DNA from: an uncultured Lachnospiraceae bacterium | GTDB lineage: Bacteria; Bacillota; Clostridia; Lachnospirales; Lachnospiraceae | Assembly (NCBI GenBank): GCA_910588885.1 | Contig: CAJUSQ010000073.1 | Location: forward strand, 1 to 15,986 | Reading direction: 5' to 3' | DNA: 15,986 nucleotides | Shown here: one piece after another, positions 1 through 7,456 of the stretch | How positions within the stretch are numbered: the stretch's first letter is position 1 | Layout of the letters: the number at the start of each line of letters is the position of its first letter | Program-made: the position numbers and the translations under genes | The notes under the pieces: model-generated | What the model was told of the DNA's origin: nothing | The model's database searches: none | What the model saw: the letters and a program-made list of their open reading frames with translations, nothing else

Positions 1-1163
1 ATTATTACGAGGTATTAGGCGTTGAGAAGAGCGCGGATGATGCGGCGATCAAAAAAGCATACCGTGCCCTGGCGAAGAAATATCATCCCGATATGAACCC
101 CGGCGACACGGAGGCCGAAAAGAAATTTAAAGAGGCTTCCGAAGCCTATGCAATATTAAGCGATGCGGACAAACGCCGCCAGTATGACCAGTTCGGGCAT
201 GCGGCCTTTGAAGGAGGCGCAGGCGGAGCCGGAGGATTTGATTTTTCCGGCATGGATATGGGCGATATTTTCGGCGATTTATTCGGGGACTTTTTCGGAG
301 GAGGAAGAAGGCGTTCCGCAAACAACGGGCCTATGAAGGGGGCCAGCCTGCGGGCTGCAGTACGTATTACCTTTGAGGAAGCGGCCTTTGGCTGTGAGAA
401 GGAGATCGAGATCACCTTAAAGGACGACTGCAAGACCTGCCACACTACGGGGGCGAAGCCCGGTACCACCCCGGAAACCTGCAGCAAGTGCGGCGGTAAG
501 GGGAAAGTGGTGTATACACAGCAGTCCTTTTTGGGGATGGTACAGAATGTCCAGACCTGTCCGGACTGTCATGGAACCGGGAAAATAATTAAAGAAAAAT
601 GTCCGGACTGCCGGGGAACCGGGTACATTGCCAACCGGAAGAAGATCAAGGTCAGCATTCCGGCCGGAATTGACAGCGGCCAGAGCGTCCGCATCCGGGA
701 CAAAGGCGAACCGGGAACCAACGGCGGGCCTAGAGGAGATCTGCTGGTGGAGGTAAACGTTTCCAGGCATCCGATTTTCCAGCGCCAGGACATGAACATA
801 TATTCGACTGCACCCATTTCCTTTGCCCAGGCAGCCTTGGGCGGCGAGGTAAAAATCAGTACCATCGACGGAGATGTGCTGTACGAGGTGAAGCCCGGTA
901 CCCAGACCGATACCAGAATCCGGCTGAAGGGCAAGGGAATCCCGTCTCTGCGGAACAAATCCATCCGGGGCGACCATTATGTGACCCTGGTGGTTCAGGT
1001 ACCCACCGCCTTAAGCCCCGAAGCCAAAGAGGCGCTGCGCAAGTTTGACGAAGTCAGCGGCCAGACGTTAAAAAGCCAGAACGGCGCGGCTCCCACCGGA
1101 GAGAAGCAGGGGAAGAAGAAGGGATTTATGGATAAAATTAAAGAAACCTTTGAAGAAAAATAG
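1..1163 (+). CDS. dnaJ: Chaperone protein DnaJ (5' end cut by window)
   Basis: DnaJ is the Hsp40 co-chaperone that delivers unfolded clients to DnaK and stimulates its ATPase. The reading frame is open from base 3 and starts inside the J domain (YYEVLGVEKS...), with the HPD tripeptide at 84-92, so only about four or five N-terminal residues lie outside. A Gly/Phe-rich linker follows (about 192-305), then four CxxCxGxG-type zinc-finger repeats between about 429 and 623 (CKTCHTTG, CSKCGGKG, CPDCHGTG, CPDCRGTG), and then the C-terminal substrate-binding domains. The first repeat has T for the first glycine. The visible 386 residues match the usual full length. In Bacillus, dnaJ ends the hrcA-grpE-dnaK-dnaJ operon and is followed by prmA-rsmE-mtaB; here prmA follows after a 1.9-kb insertion. 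No terminator is evident just after the stop. Identity is certain; the true start is not in view. Confidence 0.97.
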   Translation, partial: YYEVLGVEKSADDAAIKKAYRALAKKYHPDMNPGDTEAEKKFKEASEAYAILSDADKRRQYDQFGHAAFEGGAGGAGGFDFSGMDMGDIFGDLFGDFFGGGRRRSANNGPMKGASLRAAVRITFEEAAFGCEKEIEITLKDDCKTCHTTGAKPGTTPETCSKCGGKGKVVYTQQSFLGMVQNVQTCPDCHGTGKIIKEKCPDCRGTGYIANRKKIKVSIPAGIDSGQSVRIRDKGEPGTNGGPRGDLLVEVNVSRHPIFQRQDMNIYSTAPISFAQAALGGEVKISTIDGDVLYEVKPGTQTDTRIRLKGKGIPSLRNKSIRGDHYVTLVVQVPTALSPEAKEALRKFDEVSGQTLKSQNGAAPTGEKQGKKKGFMDKIKETFEEK

Positions 1164-1210
1164 AAAAAAATGGAAAAACCGGAATGGATGATTCTTCAAG
1201 GAAAACCAAC

Positions 1211-1239
1211 GCATAAGGAAACGGCAACTGGACATCCTA
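1211..1239 (+). promoter_or_regulatory. Possible forespore (sigma-G/F-type) promoter
   Basis: GCATA at 1211-1215 and CATCCTA at 1233-1239 are 17 nt apart. This fits the known sigma-G pattern (GHATR, about 17-18 nt, CATNHTA); the overlapping GGACATCCTA also resembles a sigma-F -10 element. It would start transcription near 1246, giving a leader of about 25 nt before the first coat-like gene. The match is by eye; the assignment is inferred from motif plus context. Confidence 0.4.
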
Positions 1240-1271
1240 ACAAATGTAAAACGTTTGAAAGGAGAAAAATC

Positions 1272-1457
1272 ATGAACCAGTTGACTGAAAAAGAATTAAG
1301 CGGCTTAAACGAGCTTTTGAATGAAGAAGAGCTGCTGGTAAAGAAATTCCAAATGCTGTCTGAGCATACCCAGGACACCGAAGTAAAAGCAAAATTTACA
1401 GAGATCGCAAACAAGCACCAGGAACATTTCCGTTCCTTGTATGCACAGCTTAGTTAG
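1272..1457 (+). CDS. Small helical protein, spore-coat (CotF-like) partner
   Basis: A 61-residue protein, mostly charged and helical (MNQLTEKELSGLNELL...), ending in a segment with spaced acidic and His residues (EHTQDTEVKAKFTEIANKHQ) like half of a ferritin-like four-helix bundle. I chose ATG 1272 because GAAAGGAG at 1257-1264 lies 7 nt upstream; an in-frame ATG at 1170 has no such site. The gene sits 12 nt before a CotF-like gene and shares its presumed promoter. Small proteins of this type paired with CotF-like proteins are usually labelled spore coat proteins in clostridia. The coding call is firm; a coat role is an inference from the neighbour and the promoter motif, and no direct function is known. 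Confidence 0.8.
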   Translation: MNQLTEKELSGLNELLNEEELLVKKFQMLSEHTQDTEVKAKFTEIANKHQEHFRSLYAQLS

Positions 1458-1469
1458 GAGGGAATTTCA

Positions 1470-1742
1470 ATGATACAGCAGAATTTTACGGAAAAAGATA
1501 TATTAGCAGATGCGTTGACGTCTGAAAAGACGGCTACCGAACATTACAACCTCTGGGCCAATGAATGTGTGCATTCCAATGTGAGAAATGCCATTCTGGA
1601 CTGCTTAAGCAAGGAACATGCCATCCAGCAGGATGTATTCAATATCATGCACGGCAAGGGCTTCTATCCGACTCCGGCTGCACAGATGCAGAAGGTAGAC
1701 GAAGCCAAACAGAAGTTCTCCCAGTGCGCACAGCAGTTCTAG
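1470..1742 (+). CDS. Spore coat protein, CotF family (short form)
   Basis: A 90-residue protein resembling the CotF/ferritin-like coat family: an N-terminal helix (FTEKDILADALTSEKTATEHY), then a second helical block with DCLSKEHAIQQDVFNIMHGKG and a C-terminal YPTPAAQMQKVDEAKQKF tail. The E..TA..HYN and KEHAIQ.DVF.IM..KG.Y patterns are typical of this group. Bacillus CotF is longer (about 160 residues), so this is the short clostridial type. AGGAGGG at 1456-1462 is a strong ribosome binding site that overlaps the stop of the preceding gene, so the two are probably co-translated. A terminator follows at 1803-1846. The family is likely; its place in the coat or in forespore packaging is inferred. 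Confidence 0.85.
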   Translation: MIQQNFTEKDILADALTSEKTATEHYNLWANECVHSNVRNAILDCLSKEHAIQQDVFNIMHGKGFYPTPAAQMQKVDEAKQKFSQCAQQF

Positions 1743-1802
1743 TACCGTTTTCCCTGTTTGCTTCAGGCGGTATAACGTAAAAGATCCAAACTATGCTTTA
1801 TG

Positions 1803-1846
1803 AAAATAAGCAATCGGAGCAGGATGTTTCGATTGCTTATTTTTTT
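1803..1846. terminator. Intrinsic terminator, probably bidirectional
   Basis: A perfect 14-bp stem (AAAATAAGCAATCG at 1803-1816 with its complement at 1830-1843) closes a 13-nt loop and is followed by T to 1846. It lies 60 nt past the coat-like pair on the + strand and 12 nt past the stop of the convergent hemerythrin gene, whose transcript would meet the A/T-rich stem base in the other direction, so it can serve both. Confidence 0.9.
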
Positions 1847-1857
1847 GCCGGATCCGG

Positions 1858-2796
1858 TTACGGCATATAAAGGCAGAAGGCGAAATACCCATAGGGGGAA
1901 TGAAACAGCAGGCTGCAGCGGGGATATTCCAGGTCAATGAGCTTTTGGAACAGTTCCGGGCTTAACAGATGGTCCTTTTCCAGCGTATAGGGCTCCTCCG
2001 GAGATAAATAGTTTTCAATTCCGGATATCAGCTGATGTGAAAGCGTTCTTGCGGTTTCGATCATCGTCTGATCCAGACTTGTAAACTGCTTCTCTAACAG
2101 CAGATCCATGGTTCTTAACAGTGTACATTTTTCAAAAACCAGAATGACATGGGCCGGTTCTTTCTGCTGATTCCGGTAAGAAAACCGGAAGAAAATGCAG
2201 TCTTCGAAGTATTCCCAGGTGTAATGCTCGCTGATAATTTCCAGATCTAAATGAAAGACGTCGGACATAGAATCCCGGATGGCCCCAATCAGGGAATTCA
2301 GATTTTCTTCGGAGTCGAAATAGTGCCATTTACAGGAAATATTCCCGGTGATTGCATAGTCCTCGATCATGATATGGCTGGTAATCCAGCCGATGAAAAT
2401 TCCTAAAAAGTGGTGCAGGGACTCCACGGAGTAATGGGAGTCGGAAAGCTCCCGGGCCAGGGCCGGAAGGGTACGGTCCCGAAAGTCCTCATGCAGCTGC
2501 CGGTGGAGCGGATATCCGGGATACCGGATGCTTTGCATATACTCCTCCTCCTCGGCAAAATGCTTTGCGGCATAGTAATTTAAATATTTAATCCCCTCCA
2601 CGCAGGAGTGCTGGCGTTTGGTTTCGTTTTCCGCCTCATTTTCATTCAGAAGCATAAGCCTGTGAATGATTGAAAAAAGTTTTTGGTGCGCCCGGTCAAT
2701 TTGTTCCACGCCAATATTGTACCGTTCGTTCCAAACAGGTTCTTTCACAGTGTGATAACCTCCATTCTGATGTGCAGTATCAGAGATACGGTACAT
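1858..2796 (-). CDS. Bacteriohemerythrin with C-terminal domain extension
   Basis: The N-terminal half (residues 20-150) is a hemerythrin, a four-helix bundle with a di-iron O2-binding site. All seven ligands are present with family spacing: H37 (DRAHQ), H79 and E83 (HFAEEE), H98 and H102 (HRQLH), H141 and D146 (HIMIED). W22 (VWNERYNIGV) is also typical. Single-domain bacterial hemerythrins are about 135 residues, but this protein has 312. Residues about 162-265 look loosely like a CheX/CheC-type fold (GAIRDSMSDVFHLDLE and ETARTLSHQLISGIENYLS); the last 45 residues are unassigned. There is no signal peptide or membrane span. AAGGA lies 6 nt before ATG 2796. The gene runs against its neighbours and faces the coat pair, so it is a separate unit. 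A role in O2 sensing or scavenging in an anaerobe is inferred. Confidence 0.88.
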   Translation of the reverse strand: MYRISDTAHQNGGYHTVKEPVWNERYNIGVEQIDRAHQKLFSIIHRLMLLNENEAENETKRQHSCVEGIKYLNYYAAKHFAEEEEYMQSIRYPGYPLHRQLHEDFRDRTLPALARELSDSHYSVESLHHFLGIFIGWITSHIMIEDYAITGNISCKWHYFDSEENLNSLIGAIRDSMSDVFHLDLEIISEHYTWEYFEDCIFFRFSYRNQQKEPAHVILVFEKCTLLRTMDLLLEKQFTSLDQTMIETARTLSHQLISGIENYLSPEEPYTLEKDHLLSPELFQKLIDLEYPRCSLLFHSPYGYFAFCLYMP

Positions 2797-2943
2797 TTTT
2801 TTCCTTATTATTATATGATGTATCTGTGAAAAAGCTTATGGGCGGCAGGAATTTCAGCGGATTTTTGAAAAAGTATGCTGCAGAGGTTTCCCGGTAGAAT
2901 TCACCTGATCACGAAACTTTAGGGGTTCAAACAGGATTCTTGC

Positions 2944-2972
2944 TTGCGGGATTGGTTTTTTTGTGTTACCAT
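2944..2972 (+). promoter_or_regulatory. Weak candidate promoter for the prmA operon
   Basis: TTGCGG (2944-2949) and TACCAT (2967-2972) are exactly 17 nt apart, about 100 nt before prmA. The match is modest. The 276 bases between the hemerythrin start and prmA otherwise hold no gene and no clear structure that I can see, yet the operon needs a promoter here because its upstream neighbour is divergent. Confidence 0.2.
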
Positions 2973-3072
2973 GTAAAGCAAAGCGTATTTTGCGGAGAGT
3001 GCGGATTCGGATGGTTTGATATTTTTTTAACGATCCGATTCCTGAATTTTATGGGAAAAGGCGGGCAGACAG

Positions 3073-4035
3073 ATGAAGTGGAAGAAATACACCATTTTAA
3101 CGACTACGGCGGCGGAGGATTTTATCAGCAGCGCCCTGGCGGATTTGGGCATTGAGGGAGTGCAGATTGAGGACAATATCCCCCTTTCGGCAGCGGATCA
3201 GGAACGGCTGTTTATTGACATTCTGCCGGAACTGCCGCCGGATGAGGGTACCGCTTCCGTAAGCTTTTTTCTGGATGCCGGAGAGGATCCAAAGCAGCAG
3301 GCGGCGCTGCTGGATCAGGTACAGGAAGAGCTGGAAGGGCTGCGGAGGTTTGTGGATATCGGGGAAGGCACCATTTCTTCCGATGAAACGGAGGACAAGG
3401 ACTGGATCAACAATTGGAAGCAGTATTTTAAAGGCTTTGCCATTGACGGGATTTACATCAAGCCCACCTGGGAGGAGGAGCCGGTCACTGGGGCGTATTC
3501 CTGTGTGATTGAAATAGATCCGGGCACTTCTTTCGGGACCGGGAAGCATGAAACCACCCAGCTTTGCATCCGGCAGCTGCAGAAATATCTAAAGCCCCAA
3601 GGGAGCGTCCTGGATGTGGGCTGCGGCAGCGGGATTTTATCCATTGTCAGCCTGAAGCTGGGAGCCGGAATCGTGAAAGGGACCGACGTGGACCCGGTCT
3701 GCATGGATGCGGTGCGGGAAAATATGGAGGTCAACGGGCTTGCAGGGCGGGAGGAAGGCTTTTATGTGGGAAATTTGATTGAGGATACCTCCTTGCAGGA
3801 GCAGGTAGGCCGCAATTGTTACGACCTTGTGGTGGCCAACATTCTGGCGGATATCATTATCCCCCTGACCCCGGTGATACCGGCCCATCTGAAAAAAGGC
3901 GGGATCTATATTACTTCCGGCATCATTGATTTTAAAGAGGAGCCGGTCAAAGAAGCGCTGGAAGCGGCGGGGCTGGAAATTCTGGAGATCAATCATCAGG
4001 GCGAATGGGTCTGCATTACGGCCAGGAAGAACTGA
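3073..4035 (+). CDS. prmA: Ribosomal protein L11 methyltransferase
   Basis: PrmA uses S-adenosylmethionine to trimethylate ribosomal protein L11. The N-terminal substrate-recognition part (residues 1-100) is followed by the signature EIDPGTSFGTGKHETT (147-162), the SAM-binding motif VLDVGCGSGILSI (179-191), the acidic residue of motif II (TDVDP, 204-208) and the catalytic-region motif VVANILADII (253-262). At 320 residues the length is normal for Gram-positive PrmA. The ATG at 3073 has only a weak upstream purine stretch (AAAAGGCGGG). This is the first gene of a tight four-gene run (prmA, rsmE, nifS, thiI). In Bacillus, prmA (yqeT) directly follows dnaJ; here the coat-like and hemerythrin genes lie between. 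Identity is firm. Confidence 0.97.
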   Translation: MKWKKYTILTTTAAEDFISSALADLGIEGVQIEDNIPLSAADQERLFIDILPELPPDEGTASVSFFLDAGEDPKQQAALLDQVQEELEGLRRFVDIGEGTISSDETEDKDWINNWKQYFKGFAIDGIYIKPTWEEEPVTGAYSCVIEIDPGTSFGTGKHETTQLCIRQLQKYLKPQGSVLDVGCGSGILSIVSLKLGAGIVKGTDVDPVCMDAVRENMEVNGLAGREEGFYVGNLIEDTSLQEQVGRNCYDLVVANILADIIIPLTPVIPAHLKKGGIYITSGIIDFKEEPVKEALEAAGLEILEINHQGEWVCITARKN

Positions 4036-4057
4036 TGTTTGGAGAAGTGGAGAGGAC

Positions 4058-4792
4058 ATGCATCAGTTTTTTGTGGAAAATAACCAGATCGGCGAAACAG
4101 AGATTGAAATTACCGGAGAGGACGTAAACCATATCAAAAACGTACTCCGCATGAAGGCAGGCACCCAAATCCGGATCAGCAGCAGGCAGGGAGCGGATTA
4201 TTTCTGCCAGGTGGAGTCTCTGGAAAAGGAACGGGTAGTGGCCCGCATCCTGTATCAGGACCATGAGAGCCGGGAGCTGCCGGTGAAAATCTATTTGTTC
4301 CAGGGGCTGCCCAAGGGGGATAAGATGGATTTCATCCTGCAAAAGGCCGTGGAACTGGGGGTTTATGAGGTGATCCCGGTGGCCATGCGCAACTGCGTGG
4401 TGAAGCTGGAGGAAAAGAAAGCGGCAGCCCGGCAGAAACGCTGGCAGGCCATTGCGGAGAGCGCCGCCAAGCAGGCAAAGCGCAGCCTGGTTCCCAGGGT
4501 ACAGCTGCCCATGAGCTTTTCGGAAGCGGCGGGCTATGCCAGGAGCCTGGACGTGCGGCTTTTACCTTATGAAAACGAACGGGGCATGGAGCACACCCGT
4601 CAGGTCATCGGAAGCTTGAAAAAGGAAGGCAGCCTGGGAGTTTTCATCGGCCCGGAGGGCGGCTTTGACCGGCAGGAAATCGAAGCGGTGAGAGGGGATG
4701 TGGAGCTGCTGTCTCTGGGAAACCGGATCCTGCGGACAGAAACGGCAGGGATGACGCTGCTGTCGATTCTGCTATATCATTTGGAGGCGTAA
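4058..4792 (+). CDS. rsmE: 16S rRNA (uracil-1498-N3)-methyltransferase RsmE
   Basis: RsmE is a SPOUT-class enzyme that methylates N3 of U1498 in 16S rRNA within the 30S subunit. The protein has an N-terminal PUA-like part (MHQFFVENN... DVNHIKNVLRMKAGT) and a C-terminal SPOUT knot with IYLFQGLPKGDKMD, KAVELGV, the SAM-binding FIGPEGGFDRQEI and the final LGNRILRTETAGM. I chose ATG 4058: it gives 244 residues, the family length, and GGAGAGG at 4049-4055 precedes it. A longer in-frame start at 3926 would add 44 basic residues overlapping prmA and not belonging to the family. It lies 22 nt after prmA and 26 nt before the desulfurase, so it is part of the same operon. The prmA-rsmE pair is conserved across Bacillota. 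Confidence 0.97.
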   Translation: MHQFFVENNQIGETEIEITGEDVNHIKNVLRMKAGTQIRISSRQGADYFCQVESLEKERVVARILYQDHESRELPVKIYLFQGLPKGDKMDFILQKAVELGVYEVIPVAMRNCVVKLEEKKAAARQKRWQAIAESAAKQAKRSLVPRVQLPMSFSEAAGYARSLDVRLLPYENERGMEHTRQVIGSLKKEGSLGVFIGPEGGFDRQEIEAVRGDVELLSLGNRILRTETAGMTLLSILLYHLEA

Positions 4793-4818
4793 GGCCATAA
4801 TCGGAACGGGAGGAGAGT

Positions 4819-5997
4819 ATGGAAGCTTATTTCGATAATTCGGCTACGACAAAATGCTCGGAGCAGGTAAAAGAAATCATGGTGCGGGCCTTTATGGAGG
4901 ATTATGGAAATCCCTCCTCCTTGCACCGGAAAGGCATGGAAGCGGAAGCCTATATCCGTACGGCCCGGGAGCGGATCAGCCGGACCTTAAAGGTCAGTGA
5001 AAAAGAGCTGATTTTCACCTCCGGCGGCACCGAAGCCGACAATCTGGCCATTATCGGGGCCGCTATGGCGAACAGGCGGCAGGGCAGCCATCTGATTACC
5101 ACCAGGATTGAACATCCGGCGGTGTCGGGGCCCATGCGGTTTCTGGAGGAGCAGGGATGTTCCGTGACCTGGCTTTCCGTAGACAGCCAGGGGCGGATTT
5201 CCCTGGAGGAGCTTGCAAACGCCATCCGGCCCGACACGGTCCTGGTATCCATGATGTATGTCAACAACGAAATCGGTACGGTGGAGCCGGTGGAAGAAGC
5301 GGCAAGAATCATCCGGGAAAAGAACCCTGCCGCCCTGTTCCATGTGGATGCCATCCAGGCTTACGGAAAATTTGTAATCCATCCGAAGAAAATCGGCATC
5401 GACCTGATGTCGGTCAGCGGCCATAAGATCCACGGCCCCAAGGGCGCCGGATTTTTGTTTGTGAAAGAAAAAACAAAGCTGAAGCCGATTCTTTTCGGAG
5501 GCGGCCACCAGTGGGGGCTGCGCTCCGGTACGGAGAATGTTCCGGGGATTGCCGGGCTGGGCCAGGCGGCCCTGGAAGCCTATGAAGAGTTTCCCCAAAA
5601 GCAGGCCCATCTTTGCCGTCTCCGTTCGTTATTCTTAGAAGGAATTTCGGAGCTTGCCGGAGCCAGGGTCAATGGAGCGGCGGGAGCATTCACGGAGGAT
5701 CCGGCAGGAACGTCTGCGGCTCCCCATATTGTCAGCGTCAGCTTTGACAAGGTGCGCAGCGAGGTATTGCTTCATGCCCTGGAAGAACGGGGAATTTACG
5801 TTTCGGCCGGAAGCGCCTGTTCCTCCAATAAGCCGGTGGTCAGTGAAACCCTGAAGGCCATAGGGCTCAAAGGGCAGCAGCTTTCCTCCACGGTGCGGTT
5901 CAGCTTCAGTGTTTTCAATAAGGAGGAAGAAATTGTATACTGTATACAGACCTTAAAGGAGCTTTTACCGATGCTGTCCCGCTATACCAGACATTGA
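4819..5997 (+). CDS. Cysteine desulfurase, NifS/IscS type (NifZ-like sulfur donor for ThiI)
   Basis: A pyridoxal-phosphate enzyme that takes sulfur from cysteine and holds it as a persulfide. Visible residues: SGGTEADN (68-75), H99 (IEHPAV), D177 and Q180 (VDAIQ), the PLP lysine K203 in SGHKIHGPKG, RSGTEN (235-240), and the mobile-loop cysteine C334 in SAGSACSSNKP. At 392 residues it is a normal group I enzyme. GGGAGGA (4808-4814) precedes ATG 4819. The stop is 19 nt before thiI, the same pairing as Bacillus nifZ-thiI, where the desulfurase feeds ThiI directly. No iscU, sufU or other Fe-S assembly gene lies beside it, which favours a dedicated role in tRNA thiolation, although supply to other pathways cannot be excluded. 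The specific symbol (nifZ, iscS) is left open. Confidence 0.95.
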   Translation: MEAYFDNSATTKCSEQVKEIMVRAFMEDYGNPSSLHRKGMEAEAYIRTARERISRTLKVSEKELIFTSGGTEADNLAIIGAAMANRRQGSHLITTRIEHPAVSGPMRFLEEQGCSVTWLSVDSQGRISLEELANAIRPDTVLVSMMYVNNEIGTVEPVEEAARIIREKNPAALFHVDAIQAYGKFVIHPKKIGIDLMSVSGHKIHGPKGAGFLFVKEKTKLKPILFGGGHQWGLRSGTENVPGIAGLGQAALEAYEEFPQKQAHLCRLRSLFLEGISELAGARVNGAAGAFTEDPAGTSAAPHIVSVSFDKVRSEVLLHALEERGIYVSAGSACSSNKPVVSETLKAIGLKGQQLSSTVRFSFSVFNKEEEIVYCIQTLKELLPMLSRYTRH

Positions 5998-6016
5998 AAA
6001 ACGGAGAGGAGAATAT

Positions 6017-7198
6017 ATGTTTCGTGCATTTTTAATTAAATACGGAGAAATCGGCGTCAAGGGGAAAAACCGTCACTTGTTTGAGGATGCCCTGATGCAG
6101 CAGATCCGGTACGCCCTGCGGACGGCAGAGGGAGAATTCCAGGTGACCCGGGAGCAGGGCAGGATCTATGTGGAGGGCCTTACGGAGTTTGACTATGAAG
6201 AAGCCTTAGAACATCTGCAGAAGGTATTCGGCATTGTGGGGATCTGCCCGGTGGTGATTGTGGAGGACGAGGGTTTTGAGAAACTGTGCCAGGCCGTAAT
6301 TTCCTATGTGGATGCCCGGTATCCCGATAAGCAAAAGACCTTTAAAGTCAATGCCAGACGTGCCAGGAAGGATTATCCCATGGACTCCATGGAGGTGAAC
6401 GCCAAGCTGGGAGAAAAGCTTCTGCAGGCGTTTCCGGAAATGAAAGTGGATGTGCACCATCCAGACCTGATGCTGAATGTGGAGATCCGGGGGAAAATAA
6501 ATATTTATTCCGAAGTGATCCCGGGGCCCGGAGGAATGCCGGTGGGCACTAACGGCAAGGCCATGCTGCTGCTGTCCGGCGGAATCGACAGCCCGGTGGC
6601 CGGCTATATGATTGCAAAGCGGGGTGTGAAGTTAGACGCCACTTACTTCCATGCGCCTCCCTACACCAGCGAACGGGCAAAGCAGAAGGTGGTGGATCTG
6701 GCCAAAATAGTGGCGGCCTATGCGGGGCCGATCTCCCTGAAGGTTGTGAACTTTACGGATATTCAGCTTTATATTTATGAAAAATGCCCCCATGAAGAGC
6801 TTACCATTATTATGCGCCGTTATATGATGAAGATTGCGGAGCATTTTGCAAAGGAAGCCGGGAACATGGGATTGATTACCGGGGAAAGCATCGGCCAGGT
6901 AGCCAGCCAGACCATGCAGTCTCTGGCCGCTACCAATGAGGTCTGTACCCTTCCCGTCTACCGTCCGTTAATCGGTTTCGACAAACAGGAGATCATAGAC
7001 GTATCCGAGAAAATCGGGACCTACGAAACCTCCATCCAGCCCTTTGAAGACTGCTGCACTATTTTTGTGGCCAAGCATCCGGTGACAAAGCCCAATCTGC
7101 GGATTATCCGCCGTTCGGAACAGCGGCTGCGGGAAAAGATTGACGAGCTGGTAAAGACAGCGGTTGAAACTGCGGAAACCATTCTGGTGGAAGCGTAG
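6017..7198 (+). CDS. thiI: tRNA 4-thiouridine synthase ThiI (rhodanese-less form)
   Basis: ThiI adenylates U8 of tRNA and replaces its oxygen with sulfur; in some bacteria it also serves thiamine thiazole synthesis. Domain order: N-terminal ferredoxin-like region (KYGEIGVKGKNR), THUMP domain (about 60-165) and PP-loop ATPase with LLSGGIDSPVAGYMIAKRG (185-203) and GESIGQVASQT. The protein stops at 393 residues, so the C-terminal rhodanese domain that carries the sulfur in E. coli ThiI is absent, as in Bacillus; sulfur transfer from the neighbouring desulfurase must then be direct (inference). GAGAGGAG lies just upstream of ATG 6017. It is the last gene of the prmA operon; no T-rich terminator is seen on this strand, only the palindromic region that follows. 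Confidence 0.97.
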   Translation: MFRAFLIKYGEIGVKGKNRHLFEDALMQQIRYALRTAEGEFQVTREQGRIYVEGLTEFDYEEALEHLQKVFGIVGICPVVIVEDEGFEKLCQAVISYVDARYPDKQKTFKVNARRARKDYPMDSMEVNAKLGEKLLQAFPEMKVDVHHPDLMLNVEIRGKINIYSEVIPGPGGMPVGTNGKAMLLLSGGIDSPVAGYMIAKRGVKLDATYFHAPPYTSERAKQKVVDLAKIVAAYAGPISLKVVNFTDIQLYIYEKCPHEELTIIMRRYMMKIAEHFAKEAGNMGLITGESIGQVASQTMQSLAATNEVCTLPVYRPLIGFDKQEIIDVSEKIGTYETSIQPFEDCCTIFVAKHPVTKPNLRIIRRSEQRLREKIDELVKTAVETAETILVEA

Positions 7199-7250
7199 AG
7201 AAGGAGAAAGCCTTTTCGCTCTTCACGGCAATAAGGGTTTTCCTGTGAAA

Positions 7251-7315
7251 TCAAAGACCCCGCTGCAAGCAACGGGGTACAAACTTGCAGCGCTGCAGAG
7301 CAGCGGGGTCTTTGA
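7251..7315. repeat. Long inverted repeat (hairpin) with nested alternatives
   Basis: A perfect 16-bp inverted repeat (TCAAAGACCCCGCTGC at 7251-7266 with its complement at 7300-7315) encloses 33 nt. A competing 8-bp pairing exists inside (7262-7269 with 7284-7291), plus the palindrome GCAGCGCTGC at 7287-7296. No T tract follows on either strand, so it is not a standard terminator. It lies 52 nt after thiI. Its form is that of a REP-like or small dispersed palindromic element, but copy number cannot be judged from one window. Confidence 0.75.
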
Positions 7316-7317
7316 CC

Positions 7318-7434
7318 CTCGCGGCAGTCGCCAAATGTCTGCAAGCAGCCACTTGGCTCGGTGCTCGCGGGAATAAAAAAGAATCCGGCTTCGCCGGATT
7401 CTCCGCCTGCGGCGGGCTGTTCCGGCGAAGCCGG
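7318..7434. repeat. Palindrome-rich non-coding block between thiI and the HPr-like gene
   Basis: With the preceding hairpin this fills most of the 258-nt gene-free stretch 7199-7456. It holds two direct copies of CTCGCGG (7318-7324 and 7364-7370) flanking an imperfect GCCAAATG/CACTTGGC hairpin, then CCGGCTTCGCCGG (7385-7397) and its exact reverse complement CCGGCGAAGCCGG (7422-7434), with CCGCC/GGCGG (7403-7415) between. No open frame in the block resembles a gene. The left copy of the 13-mer doubles as the terminator stem for the - strand gene. Confidence 0.6.
7372..7402 (-). terminator. Intrinsic terminator of the HPr-like gene
   Basis: Read on the - strand, AGAATCCGG (7402-7394) pairs with CCGGATTCT (7388-7380) around a short CGAAG loop and runs directly into a T tract (7380-7375). 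It lies about 55 nt past the stop of the - strand HPr-like gene. Confidence 0.85.
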
Positions 7435-7456
7435 GGATGTACCATTGCCGTAGAAC

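Noticed and set aside
2803..2830. TATAAT on the - strand just before the hemerythrin start
   Set aside because: It would place the transcription start inside the ribosome binding site and no -35 element lies at the proper distance.
2940..3155. Small + strand frame reading through the gap into prmA
   Set aside because: No ribosome binding site or family likeness; it overlaps the true prmA start in another frame.
3926..4057. Upstream extension of rsmE overlapping prmA
   Set aside because: The 44 extra residues are an out-of-frame reading of prmA, and the family begins at MHQFFV with a proper ribosome binding site at 4049-4055.
7251..7315. Considered as a riboswitch or CRISPR-like repeat
   Set aside because: It follows a gene and precedes none on the + strand, has no repeat-spacer periodicity, and no expression platform with a T tract.
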